A stretch of 64,000 bases of DNA from SAR202-VII-2 sp965263165 (GTDB lineage: Bacteria; Chloroflexota; Dehalococcoidia; Lucifugimonadales; SAR202-VII-2): assembly GCA_965263165.1 (NCBI GenBank), contig OZ253584.1, positions 1,488,001 through 1,552,000 of the forward strand, written 5' to 3'. Numbering within the stretch: the first letter of the stretch is position 1; every line of letters begins with the position of its first letter. Of the stretch, positions 7,329 through 16,116 are shown one piece after another. Under the pieces are notes generated by a model that was not told where the DNA came from, ran no database searches, and was given only the letters and a program-made list of their open reading frames with translations. The translations under genes were made by a program, and so were the position numbers.

Positions 7329-9449
7329 CTAAACGGCCAGGTGCTCCATCACCAGATTCTGGTGGGGGTCGACTGCCACGGACCACGACTTGGGCACCAA
7401 GATGGTCGTGAACTGCGATTCGATCACTGCCGGGCCCGCCACCTGGTTGCCGGTTTGCAACCCGTCGTATTCGTAGACGGGGGTGTTCACGAAGCCCCGC
7501 TCCGGCTGGGTGAAGAATACGTCGCGGTACCCCTTGATGGCGCTGGACGCATCCGACCCGCCGGGCGCGTGGTGCTCGATGACTGGCTTGGACACGGGGC
7601 CTACGGCGTCAACCCGGATGGCGTTGATCTCAATGCCCGCCCTCGTGAACCCGGCCCCGATGCCGTAGAGCTCCTCGTAGGTGCCCTCGAAGAGCCGCTG
7701 AAGGTCTTCCATCTCCTGGTTGGAGAATGATGACCACTGCACGGGCACCTCCACGCCAGTGGTCTGGCGGCGATAGCGCATGGAGAAATAGCGCTGGAAG
7801 ACGATCTGGTCTGGACTGAACCCCTCGTCCGCCATCGCTTCAGTCAGCTCCTGCTCTATGCCCCGGAGCGTGTCGTTCAACACCTCCGGTTCCATAGGCA
7901 AAGCGTAGGTCACGCTGAGCATTCGCGTGTGGATGACGTCTGCCGCGGCTGCGCCGAAAGCCGAGAAGACCGCCGATGGCCGAAAGATGAACGCCTGTTT
8001 GATGCCCAACTCCTCGGCGAAGCCCGCCAAGTGGACTGGCCCAGCCCCGCCGAAGCAGTAAAGCACGAACTCCTCAGGCAGGTAGCCCTGTCTGATGACC
8101 TGCCGACGGATCAGGTCCGCCATCTTGGCGTTGATGATGTCGAAGACACCGGCTGCGGCCTCAGCAACGTCGAGGCCCAGCGGCTCGGCGATGTTCTTCC
8201 GAATGTACTCCTCAGCCTTGGCCTTGTTCAGAGAAGACCTGCCGCCCAGGAAGTAGTCCGGGTCCAAAATGCCCATAACCAGGTCAGCGTCGGTTGTTGC
8301 CACCCGCTCGCCGCCCTGGTCGTAGGCGACAGGGCCCGGGTGGGCGGCGGCGCTCTCCGGGCCGACGAGCAAGCGATTGGTCTCGCTGTCCACCCTGGCG
8401 ATGGTTCCGCCGCCGGCCCCGATGGACTCGATGTCGATGATGGGCTGGAGCACCCTGAAACGCTCGACGACCGGCTCGGAAGCATAGCGCCAGTAGCCGT
8501 TAGTCAGCATACCCACGTCGAAGCTGGTGCCGCCCATATCGGTCGTGATGACGTTGCTGTGATTCAGGAGGTCGGCCATGTAGGCGCTGGCCATCATGCC
8601 GCCAGCGGGACCCGACTGGAAGTTGCCGATGGGGGTGATGTGATCCTTGTGCACCGCGCCGCCGTTGCCCTGAGTGATCAGGAACGCCCCGGCCAGACCC
8701 TCATCCTTCAGTTTCTGCTCCAGGGTGTCCAGATAGGTCTTGACGATGGGTCCTACGTAGGCGTTGATCACCGCCGTGTTTGTGCGGGCATACTCCCCGG
8801 ACACCTGAATCAGATCGCTGCCCACCGAGAAAAACAGATCGGCGTTGGGGTACATCTCCTCCAGGATTTCCAGGATGCGGCGCTCGTGGGCCGGGTTGGC
8901 CCAGCTTTGCAGCAGGCTGACCGCGATTGCCTTGCATCCATTATTGTCGACAAGATCCTTCGCAGCAGCCCTTACCTCATCTTCATTGAGTGGCACGAGC
9001 ACGTCGCCGGTGTAGTCGATCCGCTCGGCCACTCCCCTGATCAACTCCTTAGGCACGATGGGATCCGGCTTCGTGACCCTCGTCACGTGCCGGATCTCGT
9101 CCTCGGCAAGGCCGTCCACCCGTCCCACCGCTCGCATGATGAGCGTGGTGTCCTCAAAGCCCTTGGTGGTGATCAGGCCAACCTTTGCGCCGCCTCTGAC
9201 GATGACGGCGTTCGTGGCCACGGTGCTGCCGTGTTTGACCATCCTGGTGCGGCCTAGCAGTTCCCGGCGGCTCACCTCCATCGTCATGGAGACCTCTTCA
9301 ATAGCGTTCATGACACCAATCGAGTAATCCCAAGGGGTCGTCGGCGACTTCCCCGTGAACACCTCGCCGTTCTGACCGAGCGCGACGATGTCGGTGAACG
9401 TTCCCCCCGTGTCGACCCCGATAACGTACGTTCCCTGCTCCTGGACCAT
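7329..9449 (-). CDS. Hydantoinase A/acetone carboxylase beta-type ATPase subunit
   Basis: 706 residues, full length for HyuA/oxoprolinase A. The ASKHA-type phosphate loop GVDTGGTFTD is at residues 11-20, TDMGGTSFDVG at about 310, and YCFGGAGPVHLAGFAEELG near 480. It supplies ATP-dependent activation of an amide or ketone substrate as partner of the HyuB-gamma protein 29 bases downstream. AAGGAGAGTCGCAC precedes the ATG. A weak minus-strand promoter (TACAAT at 9533-9538) lies 85 bases upstream. This is the first gene of the minus-strand operon HyuA, HyuB-gamma, thiolase, DUF35. Confidence 0.92.
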   Translation of the reverse strand: MVQEQGTYVIGVDTGGTFTDIVALGQNGEVFTGKSPTTPWDYSIGVMNAIEEVSMTMEVSRRELLGRTRMVKHGSTVATNAVIVRGGAKVGLITTKGFEDTTLIMRAVGRVDGLAEDEIRHVTRVTKPDPIVPKELIRGVAERIDYTGDVLVPLNEDEVRAAAKDLVDNNGCKAIAVSLLQSWANPAHERRILEILEEMYPNADLFFSVGSDLIQVSGEYARTNTAVINAYVGPIVKTYLDTLEQKLKDEGLAGAFLITQGNGGAVHKDHITPIGNFQSGPAGGMMASAYMADLLNHSNVITTDMGGTSFDVGMLTNGYWRYASEPVVERFRVLQPIIDIESIGAGGGTIARVDSETNRLLVGPESAAAHPGPVAYDQGGERVATTDADLVMGILDPDYFLGGRSSLNKAKAEEYIRKNIAEPLGLDVAEAAAGVFDIINAKMADLIRRQVIRQGYLPEEFVLYCFGGAGPVHLAGFAEELGIKQAFIFRPSAVFSAFGAAAADVIHTRMLSVTYALPMEPEVLNDTLRGIEQELTEAMADEGFSPDQIVFQRYFSMRYRRQTTGVEVPVQWSSFSNQEMEDLQRLFEGTYEELYGIGAGFTRAGIEINAIRVDAVGPVSKPVIEHHAPGGSDASSAIKGYRDVFFTQPERGFVNTPVYEYDGLQTGNQVAGPAVIESQFTTILVPKSWSVAVDPHQNLVMEHLAV

Positions 9450-9603
9450 GTGCGACTCTCCTTACTCCCACCGATATAGAGGTCTGGCCGGTAAAGCGGG
9501 CCACAAGGCACCGCTCCAGAATGGCCTTGCGCATTGTAGCGCACGGCATTGGTTTAGGAAAGAGTCCTTTGAGCGGCCAGCCGCTCCGGGGCCGGCGTTC
9601 TTG

Positions 9604-9632
9604 TTGACAACCCCCAGGTGACCTGCTATAAA
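9604..9632 (+). promoter_or_regulatory. Near-consensus sigma-70 promoter for the SDR/M24 operon
   Basis: TTGACA (9604-9609), a 17-base spacer, TATAAA (9627-9632). The predicted transcript starts near 9639, about 110 bases before the SDR start. This is the best promoter match in the window and drives the plus-strand half of the catabolic cluster. Confidence 0.75.
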
Positions 9633-9748
9633 TCCGGCGACGTTGAGCCCGCCCCTATCTTGCCGCGGTGCGCCCATCGTCAGGCGGCGCCGAGCCGGGC
9701 GCAGGGCCCCAAACGAATCCAGCAATGCTTGTTGACTCTGGAGGTGGC

Positions 9749-10519
9749 ATGTCCTGGGACCTCACTGGAAAGGTCGCCTTCGTAACCGGAGGCGGCAGCG
9801 GTATTGGCCGGGCAGTAGCCCTTACGCTTGCCAAGGAGGGCGTTGCCGTCGCCGTGGCCGACGTGCGGAAGGCCAATGCGGAAGCCGTGGCTGCGGAGAT
9901 CGAGGAGGGCGGCGGCAGGGTGCTGACCCTTGAACTCGATGTCTCCGACTCGTCCAAGGTCAACGAAGCCGTGGCCAGGACGCAGGCAGAGCTCGGCCCC
10001 ATCGACTACCTCGCTAACATCGCTGGTATTGGCCATAACTCCCTGGTCCACGAAATATCGGACGACGACTGGATCCGCATGATCAGCGTCCACCTCAACG
10101 GGACCTTCTTCTGCACACGGGCCGTTCTCCCCGATATGCTCGAACGAGGCTCAGGGGCGATTGCCTCCATTTCATCCCTGCACGCCCAGAAGGGCCAGCC
10201 CATGGCTGCCCACTATTCAGCAGCCAAGGCCGGCATCATTGGGTTTACCAGGGCGGTGGCTCGCGAGGTGGCCGACAAGGGCATCAGAGTCAACGCCATC
10301 GCTCCCGGCCCGATCGACACCCCGCTCTGGCGTGGCGATATGGAAGGCGAGGCTCTGGAGCGGCACATCGCCAACCGCACCCGGCCCGAACTTGTGCCCC
10401 TGAACCGCCTCGGCGTCCCGCAAGACATCGCGGACACCATGCTGTGGCTCCTCAGTCCCAAGAGCAGCTATGTGACCGGACAGGTGATTCCCGTCAACGG
10501 CGGGGAATTGATGGTGTAA
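9749..10519 (+). CDS. Short-chain dehydrogenase/reductase (FabG-like)
   Basis: 256 residues from the ATG at 9749, directly after GGAGGT. Classical SDR: TGGGSGIG NAD(P) motif near residue 13, NIAGIG at about 90, catalytic Ser in SISS near 140, YSAAK near 155, and NAIAPGPIDTPL. It would oxidise or reduce a secondary alcohol or ketone in the cytosol. It is the first gene of a plus-strand operon with two M24 proteins (28 bases to the next start), so its substrate is probably an intermediate of the same pathway. Confidence 0.93.
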   Translation: MSWDLTGKVAFVTGGGSGIGRAVALTLAKEGVAVAVADVRKANAEAVAAEIEEGGGRVLTLELDVSDSSKVNEAVARTQAELGPIDYLANIAGIGHNSLVHEISDDDWIRMISVHLNGTFFCTRAVLPDMLERGSGAIASISSLHAQKGQPMAAHYSAAKAGIIGFTRAVAREVADKGIRVNAIAPGPIDTPLWRGDMEGEALERHIANRTRPELVPLNRLGVPQDIADTMLWLLSPKSSYVTGQVIPVNGGELMV

Positions 10520-10547
10520 CGGCCTCTACTTCCTGGGAGGAATACCT

Positions 10548-11816
10548 ATGGCTTACGGACCTAGCGTGAAGTTGGTGGATACCGGAAGGCTTACCTACGG
10601 GCAAGCCACCGCAGACTGGCAGGAGCGGCTCAACGTGGACCGCATGCGCCAGTACAGGGAGAGCCGCGCCCGGGAGATCATGCGCAAGCAAGGCGTTGCC
10701 GTGATCTTGGAAGGCGTTCCGCAGAATCTTCGATATCTGACGGGCCTGATTGGTTTCCCAATGGGCCTGTCTCGCTATGTGTTGTTCTTCGCAGACAGCC
10801 CCTCCATCATGTGGGAACACTCGGGGTGGTACGCCCAGATGCCGGATCAGGCGCCCTGGATACCAGAGTTCAGGGCGGCCCACTCCTGGCTCAACTTCTC
10901 GCCGGGCATGGACGCCACCCTTTGGGAGGCCAAGCAGTTCGCCGAGGAGATAGCACAGGTTCTCAGGGACAAGGGGATGCTGGGGGAGAAGATCGCAGTG
11001 GGCGGCGTGGACGGCTATGGATTGGCGGCGCTGGCCGAGGCCGGGGTGACAAACATCGTCCCCTCCCAGCCTCTCTTGCTGGAAGCCCGCATGATCAAGA
11101 ACGAAGATGAGATCAACTGCCTGAAGATGATTGCCGCCATCTGCGACGGGATCTGGTTCAAGGTCTGGGAAACCGCCCGCCCCGGTATGCGGGACACCGA
11201 TCTGGGGACCATTGTTGCAGCCACCGGCTATGAGTTGGGCGCCGAGTTCGCTCATCCCGGCGGCTGGCGCAGCGGCCCCATGACCTTCGACCGCGGCTTT
11301 TCCACCACCGGCCGGCTTCTCCAGACCGGAGACATCATGTACGGCTCCGTCTGCGGCTTCACCTATATGGGCTATGGAAGCTGCACCTACCGGACTCTGA
11401 CCGTCGGCGCCAAGCCGTCGGACAAACAGAAGGACTGGTACAAACAGGTGGTCGACCGCATCGACTCTGTAATCAGCGAAATCAAGCCCGGCGCTTCCAC
11501 CGACGCAGCCGCCAAGCACTTCCCGCCGTCAACCAAGTGGGGTTATGCCAGCGAGCATGAGATCCTGGCCAGCGAGATCGGCCACGGTATCGGGCTGGGC
11601 GGCATGACCGGCTACGACCACCCCATCGTGAACCGTCAATGGTCCCTCCAGTACCCCCAGGAGTTTCAGGAAGGCATGTGCCTGGCCATCGAGAGCCGGG
11701 AGGGCGAGGTCCGCGTCGGAGGGGCCAGGCTCGAAAACATGGTCGTGGTCACCAAGAACGGCGTCGAAATCATCGACACCTTCCAGAGGGATGAGGTTTT
11801 GCAGGCCCCGCGGTAG
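10548..11816 (+). CDS. M24-fold (creatinase-like) protein, copy 1
   Basis: 422 residues with the N-terminal creatinase domain and C-terminal pita-bread fold of family M24. The His in EIGHGIGLGG and the two Glu in AIESREGEV and GARLENM are kept. The Asp pair that binds metal in aminopeptidases is missing: the usual ID-G-x(7)-SD region reads MYGSVCGFTYMGYGSC. A metal-free M24 enzyme is creatinase, which cleaves creatine to sarcosine and urea. Together with HyuAB and a carbamoylsarcosine-amidase-like gene nearby, hydrolysis of a guanidino or ureido compound is a better guess than peptidase activity. GGGAGGAATACCT precedes the ATG. Confidence 0.85.
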   Translation: MAYGPSVKLVDTGRLTYGQATADWQERLNVDRMRQYRESRAREIMRKQGVAVILEGVPQNLRYLTGLIGFPMGLSRYVLFFADSPSIMWEHSGWYAQMPDQAPWIPEFRAAHSWLNFSPGMDATLWEAKQFAEEIAQVLRDKGMLGEKIAVGGVDGYGLAALAEAGVTNIVPSQPLLLEARMIKNEDEINCLKMIAAICDGIWFKVWETARPGMRDTDLGTIVAATGYELGAEFAHPGGWRSGPMTFDRGFSTTGRLLQTGDIMYGSVCGFTYMGYGSCTYRTLTVGAKPSDKQKDWYKQVVDRIDSVISEIKPGASTDAAAKHFPPSTKWGYASEHEILASEIGHGIGLGGMTGYDHPIVNRQWSLQYPQEFQEGMCLAIESREGEVRVGGARLENMVVVTKNGVEIIDTFQRDEVLQAPR

Positions 11817-11882
11817 GCCTGCCGCGTTTCCAGATCAGAACATCAACAGGACTGACGTCGAACAGAGAAGGGGAGGTGTGCG

Positions 11883-13151
11883 TTGGCATACGGACCTAGC
11901 GTAAAAGTGGTGGACACCGGAAGGCTGACCTACGGACAGGCCACCGCGGACTGGCAGGAACGGCTCAATGTGGACCGCATGCGACAGTACCGCATGGACC
12001 GGGCACGCGAGATCATGCGAAAGCACGGTGTCGCCGTCATGCTGGAGGGCGGGATGCAGCACATCCGGTATCTCACCGGCATGATCGGCTTTCCCATGCC
12101 CCTGACTCGCTACACCCTGTTCTTTGCAGACGAAGCGCCCATCATGTATGAGCACGCTGGCTGGTACGTCCAACTCCAGGACCAGGCGCCCTGGATAGCT
12201 GAGTTCAGGCCGGCTCGCTCCTGGCTTGGCTTCTCGCCGGGAATGGACGCCTCCCGGGAAGAGGCAAGGCTCTTCGCAGGAGAGATCGCCGAAGAGCTGC
12301 GGAAGCGGGGACTCTTGGGCGAGAAGATCGCCGTGGGCGGCGTTGACGGTGTCGGCCTTGCGGCGCTGGCTGCGGCCGGGGTGACAAACATCGTGCCCTC
12401 CCAGCCCCTCATGCTGGAAGCCCGCATGATCAAGAACGAGGACGAGATCAACTGCCTGAAGATGATCGCCGCCATTTGCGACGGGATCTGGTTCAAGGTC
12501 TGGGAAACCGCCCGTCCCGGCATGCGGGACACCGACTTGGGCACAATTGTGGCGAGGACAGGTTACGAGCTTGGCGCCGAGCATTCGCACCTCGGCGGCT
12601 GGCGCAGCGGTCCCATCACCTTCGACCGCGGCTTCTCAACTACCGGGCGCTTGATGCAGACGGGCGACCTGCTCTACGGGTCCGTGTGCGGCTTCACCTA
12701 CATGGGCTACGGAAGCTGCACCTACCGCACGTTCAGCATTGGGGCCAAGCCAACCGACCAACAGAAGGACTGGTACAAGCAGGTTCTGGAGCGCATCGAC
12801 TCCGTCATCAGCGAGATCAAGCCCGGCGCTTCCACGGATGCCGCCGCCAGGCACTTCCCGCCGTCAACCAAGTGGGGCTACGCCAGCGAGCACGAAATCC
12901 TGGCCAGCGAGATCGGCCACGGCATCGGCGTGGGCGGTATGACCGGCTACGACCACCCGATTATCAACCGCCAGTGGTCGCTCCAATTCCCCCAGGAGTT
13001 TCAGGAGGGTATGTGCATTGCGGTGGAAAGCCGGGAGGGTGAGGTTCGCGTTGGCGGCGCCCGCTTGGAGAATATGCTGGTGGTTACCAAGAACGGCGTC
13101 GAGATCATTGACACCTTCCAGCGTGACGAGGTGCTTGCAGCCCCCCGTTAG
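11883..13151 (+). CDS. M24-fold (creatinase-like) protein, copy 2
   Basis: Tandem paralogue of the preceding gene, the same 422-residue length and by eye about 85 percent identical. It starts at TTG 11883 after GGGGAGGTGTGCG. It has the same loss of both metal-binding Asp residues (LYGSVCGFTYMGYGSC) and the same retained His and two Glu. Differences cluster in the N-terminal half (residues 40-130), which suggests altered substrate binding or hetero-oligomer formation. A terminator follows 27 bases after the stop, ending the SDR-M24-M24 operon. Confidence 0.85.
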   Translation: MAYGPSVKVVDTGRLTYGQATADWQERLNVDRMRQYRMDRAREIMRKHGVAVMLEGGMQHIRYLTGMIGFPMPLTRYTLFFADEAPIMYEHAGWYVQLQDQAPWIAEFRPARSWLGFSPGMDASREEARLFAGEIAEELRKRGLLGEKIAVGGVDGVGLAALAAAGVTNIVPSQPLMLEARMIKNEDEINCLKMIAAICDGIWFKVWETARPGMRDTDLGTIVARTGYELGAEHSHLGGWRSGPITFDRGFSTTGRLMQTGDLLYGSVCGFTYMGYGSCTYRTFSIGAKPTDQQKDWYKQVLERIDSVISEIKPGASTDAAARHFPPSTKWGYASEHEILASEIGHGIGVGGMTGYDHPIINRQWSLQFPQEFQEGMCIAVESREGEVRVGGARLENMLVVTKNGVEIIDTFQRDEVLAAPR

Positions 13152-13177
13152 CCGGCTGCTCGAAGCATGAATTGTGA

Positions 13178-13204
13178 GAAGGGCGGGTCTTGGACCCGCC
13201 CTTC
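13178..13204 (+). terminator. Intrinsic terminator of the SDR-M24-M24 operon
   Basis: GAAGGGCGGGTC, loop TTG, GACCCGCCCTTC, then TTCGATTTG. A perfect 12-bp stem directly after the second M24 gene and before the convergent hydrolase gene. Confidence 0.8.
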
Positions 13205-13302
13205 TTCGATTTGTGCATTGTGCGCCAACCTCGTTGCCCACCCCTGCGCTGCCTGAACGATGAATTTGCGAAGGGCGTTCGGCGGGGGCGGCCCCGGCGT
13301 CC

Positions 13303-14133
13303 CTACTCCAGTCGCACAGCCTTCGCGAAGTCGTAATCGGCGGCCACGTCTGACGCAAACTTCCAGGTCACCCGGTCCTTGGGGAACGCTCCGCCATGCA
13401 CCCGGTCCAGGAAGTCCATGATCAGGTCCCAGGCCTCGGCCGTCTCCTTGGGGCGGTACCTGCCGGGCATGGTGTCGTTGAACCAGCCGTGGGGCATGTC
13501 CCGGAATAGCTTGAACTCATAGCTCTTCCTCTCCGACTCGAGGGCGTTGCGCAGGTCCCGCACCGCCTCCGTCGACACCACGTGGTCCTTCTCTCCCCAG
13601 ATGCCCAGGACGGGCGCCGTGATGTGCTTGATGATATCGATGTAGGGCTCCAGACGGAGCTCGCCCACGTCCCAGAGCCCCGCCTGAGCGCCGCCGTACA
13701 CGACGATATTGGCCGCAAGGTCTGGCCGGACGCTGTTGAGGACGATTGGGTACTCCCCGCTCTGGCACACGCCCATCGCCGAAATCTTCGCCGAGTCCAC
13801 CTTCGGGTCTTCCACCAAGAAGTCGAAGGCGGCGCCCAGGAAGGTCTTGATTTCGTAGTCGCTGATGGTGACCCGGACATCCCCGCGGACCAATGCCTCC
13901 TTGTCGCCCTCCCAGTGGGAGAAGAGGTCGGGAGCGATGCCGACATAGCCGTACTTGGCGAACTTGGCGGCTAGGTCAATGGTGTGCTGCACGAGCCCGT
14001 AGCGCTCGTGGCTCAGGATCATGGCTGGGAAGGGGCCTCTGCCGTATTCCGGCACGGCCAGAAAGGCATTGACCCGGTCGCCGAAGGTGATCATGGAGGT
14101 CTGAGCGCCGGGGAAGGTGGTTGTCTGCACCAT
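13303..14133 (-). CDS. Dienelactone hydrolase family protein, copy 1
   Basis: 276-residue alpha/beta hydrolase of the dienelactone hydrolase family. The nucleophile Cys lies in MGVCQSGEY at about residue 148, the acid in WGEKDHVV near 200 and the His in DMPHGWFN near 232, the usual Cys-Asp-His arrangement. The N-terminus VNAFLAVPE...PAMILSHERYGL matches the family. It would hydrolyse a lactone or activated ester. A paralogue lies just upstream on the same strand (stop at 14354). The pair and the cysteine hydrolase upstream appear to form one minus-strand unit. Confidence 0.88.
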   Translation of the reverse strand: MVQTTTFPGAQTSMITFGDRVNAFLAVPEYGRGPFPAMILSHERYGLVQHTIDLAAKFAKYGYVGIAPDLFSHWEGDKEALVRGDVRVTISDYEIKTFLGAAFDFLVEDPKVDSAKISAMGVCQSGEYPIVLNSVRPDLAANIVVYGGAQAGLWDVGELRLEPYIDIIKHITAPVLGIWGEKDHVVSTEAVRDLRNALESERKSYEFKLFRDMPHGWFNDTMPGRYRPKETAEAWDLIMDFLDRVHGGAFPKDRVTWKFASDVAADYDFAKAVRLE

Positions 14134-14301
14134 GCGGTCCTCCTACTGGACTTGCCTAGCCCGCGGGGTCGCTATAACGATACCCACAATAGCGCTGCAA
14201 GGTGGCCTGGCACCAGATCCTCTCGTCGCGAAGGAATAGACGAGAGGCGGGTCTCGCTATCCAGGTGGCAGTCAGTCTTGGCGGTCCCGCCGGATCGACG
14301 C

Positions 14302-14319
14302 CACCCGCCGCGGCGGGTG
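14302..14319. terminator. GC-rich palindrome between the two dienelactone hydrolases
   Basis: CACCCGCCG and CGGCGGGTG form a perfect 18-base palindrome without a loop, in the 220-base gap after copy 2. No T tract follows on the minus strand, so it may only be a weak stop or processing site. I see nothing else in this gap. Confidence 0.35.
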
Positions 14320-14353
14320 AAGCCTTCGCGGCTGGAACAAGCGTCCGCTGCCT

Positions 14354-15196
14354 CTAAGCCTGGCGGTACTTCTTCGTGAAGTCATAGTCCGCGGCGATGT
14401 CCGACTCGAAACGCCACAGGACCCGATCCCTGGGGAAGGCGCCGGCGTACACATCGTCCAGGAACTGCTTGATGTACGCCCAGGCGTCCTCGGTCTCCTT
14501 CGGGCGGTAGCGGCCCGGCATGGTCGAGTTGAACCAACCGTGAGGCATGTCCCGGTACAGCTTGAAGACATAGGTCTTCATGTGCTTTTCCAAGGTATTG
14601 CGCAGCAGTTGCACGTCGTCCACGGAGACCACGAAGTCGTCTTCGCCCCAGATGCCAACGATGGGGGCCGTAACCCGTTTCAATATATCTTCGTAGGGCT
14701 CCTTGCGGACCTCCCCGATGTCCCACACGTTTACGATGTCGCGCTGCGCGCCGCCGTACACAACTATGTTCGCCGCAACCTCATCCCGGAAGCTGTTGAG
14801 AACCAGCGGATATTCGCCGCTTTGGCACACCCCCATGACTGCAATGCGGCTGGAGTCAACGTCCGGGTGCTCCAGCAGGTAGTCCAAGGTCTCCCCCATG
14901 TAGATCCTGATCTCGTCGTCGGTAATGGGGACCATGAACTCCCCTCGGTTGAGCGCTTCTTTGTCACCCTCCCAACGCGAGAAGAGGTCGGGGGCAATGG
15001 ACATATAGCCATCGGCGGCCCACTTGGCTGCCAGGTCAAGCGTGTGTTGGACCAAGCCGTACCGTTCGTGGCACAGCATCACCACCGGATACGGCGGCGG
15101 CGCGTCCTCTGGTATGGCCAGGAACGCGTTCACCCGGTTCCCGAAGGTCATCATCTCCGTCCGCGCTCCGGCGAAACCCGTCGTTTTTTCCACCAT
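14354..15196 (-). CDS. Dienelactone hydrolase family protein, copy 2
   Basis: 280 residues from the ATG at 15196, preceded by GAGGGAGACAGCTC. It is a paralogue of the gene at 13303, with the same motifs: GVCQSGEY nucleophile Cys, WGEDDFVV acid, DMPHGWFN His. By eye a little over half of the residues match copy 1, with the C-terminal segments (MPGRYRPKE, F-SDIAADYDF) most alike. It lies 25 bases after the cysteine hydrolase stop, so it is co-transcribed with it. The duplication suggests two related lactone or ester steps, or two substrate ranges. Confidence 0.88.
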   Translation of the reverse strand: MVEKTTGFAGARTEMMTFGNRVNAFLAIPEDAPPPYPVVMLCHERYGLVQHTLDLAAKWAADGYMSIAPDLFSRWEGDKEALNRGEFMVPITDDEIRIYMGETLDYLLEHPDVDSSRIAVMGVCQSGEYPLVLNSFRDEVAANIVVYGGAQRDIVNVWDIGEVRKEPYEDILKRVTAPIVGIWGEDDFVVSVDDVQLLRNTLEKHMKTYVFKLYRDMPHGWFNSTMPGRYRPKETEDAWAYIKQFLDDVYAGAFPRDRVLWRFESDIAADYDFTKKYRQA

Positions 15197-15221
15197 GAGC
15201 TGTCTCCCTCTTGCGCCTGCC

Positions 15222-15956
15222 TCAGGCTTTCGCTGACTCGTTGTCCTTCTCGGCCTTCCAAGCCGCCAGCCACTCCAGCACATCGGCCAGCGACATCACG
15301 TCGGCGTACTTCTGGTCCATGTCGAACAGGTTTATGGCGTGGGCCGCCTCGTGCCGGTCGAACACGCACTCTTCCACAACCACTACCCGATAGCGGTTGG
15401 CCGCCGCGTCCACCACGCTGGCCCGCACGCAGCCGCTCGTGCTCTCGCCGACCACGATGAGCGTGTCAACGTCCTTGTAGTTTAGGTGACCCGCTAGGGG
15501 TGTGCCGAAGAAGGCGCTGGGCGCCGCCTTGCGCAGGACGCCCTCGCCGGGCAAGGGAGCAACCTCGTCGATGATTTCCCAACGCCGCTTTCGCCGCTCC
15601 AACTCCTCCTCGGATAACTCCTTTGGGGGACCCATGCGGCGCACGGCCCAGGGCTCAATGTGGTCCTCCAGGTCGTTGATGCCGGTGACGTGAACGACCG
15701 GAATTCCGGCCTCGCGGGCCGCGTTGAGCATCGTTTGGAGGTGCGGGATGGAGTCCCACGCCGCCATGCCGCAACTCCCGGGCCACGTCTTGATGGCCTC
15801 CAACGTGGGCGCCGGCTCGTCGCCGAAGACGCCCCGGTAGAGGTCAATGAGAATCAGGGCAGGGCGCTTGCCGAAACCTATCGTGGTCTTCTTGGATGCG
15901 GCCAGGTGGGCCTTATCCTGCTGGGTCAAGAACTTCTCCCACACGCGCTCGGTCAT
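15222..15956 (-). CDS. Cysteine hydrolase, N-carbamoylsarcosine amidase-like
   Basis: 244-residue isochorismatase-fold hydrolase. The triad of the amidase branch is visible: Asp in ALILIDLYRG near residue 36, Lys in VLRKAAPSAFFGTPL near 135, and nucleophile Cys in GESTSGCVRASVVDA near 178, with the cis-peptide motif before it. This layout fits N-carbamoylsarcosine amidohydrolase, which converts N-carbamoylsarcosine to sarcosine, CO2 and ammonia after the ATP-dependent N-methylhydantoinase. Its presence beside HyuAB and creatinase-like genes supports a ureide pathway, although related enzymes act on other carbamoyl compounds. It has its own promoter. Confidence 0.85.
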   Translation of the reverse strand: MTERVWEKFLTQQDKAHLAASKKTTIGFGKRPALILIDLYRGVFGDEPAPTLEAIKTWPGSCGMAAWDSIPHLQTMLNAAREAGIPVVHVTGINDLEDHIEPWAVRRMGPPKELSEEELERRKRRWEIIDEVAPLPGEGVLRKAAPSAFFGTPLAGHLNYKDVDTLIVVGESTSGCVRASVVDAAANRYRVVVVEECVFDRHEAAHAINLFDMDQKYADVMSLADVLEWLAAWKAEKDNESAKA

Positions 15957-16010
15957 CGGGTGGCCTCCTTATTCTCGAAGCCGCTTGCTGTTGAGCCGCC
16001 GAACGCGGCA

Positions 16011-16039
16011 ATTGTAGTAAAACCGCCGCCGCCTTTCAA
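16011..16039 (-). promoter_or_regulatory. Promoter for the cysteine hydrolase operon
   Basis: On the minus strand: TTGAAA (16039-16034), a 17-base spacer, TACAAT (16016-16011). The start codon is about 55 bases further on. Good match and ideal spacing. Confidence 0.7.
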
Positions 16040-16116
16040 GTTGACTCAATTGAGACATCCTTCGGCCAGTGCTAGCATGATGGCCATTGATGACTCCAAG
16101 ATTGAGAGTAGGAGAC

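Noticed and set aside
7929..9257. Plus-strand frame of 442 codons opposite HyuA
   Set aside because: It mirrors the high-GC codon pattern of HyuA, whose motifs are complete on the other strand.
10548..13151. M24 pair as DddP-type DMSP lyases
   Set aside because: DddP keeps the Asp metal ligands, which are absent here.
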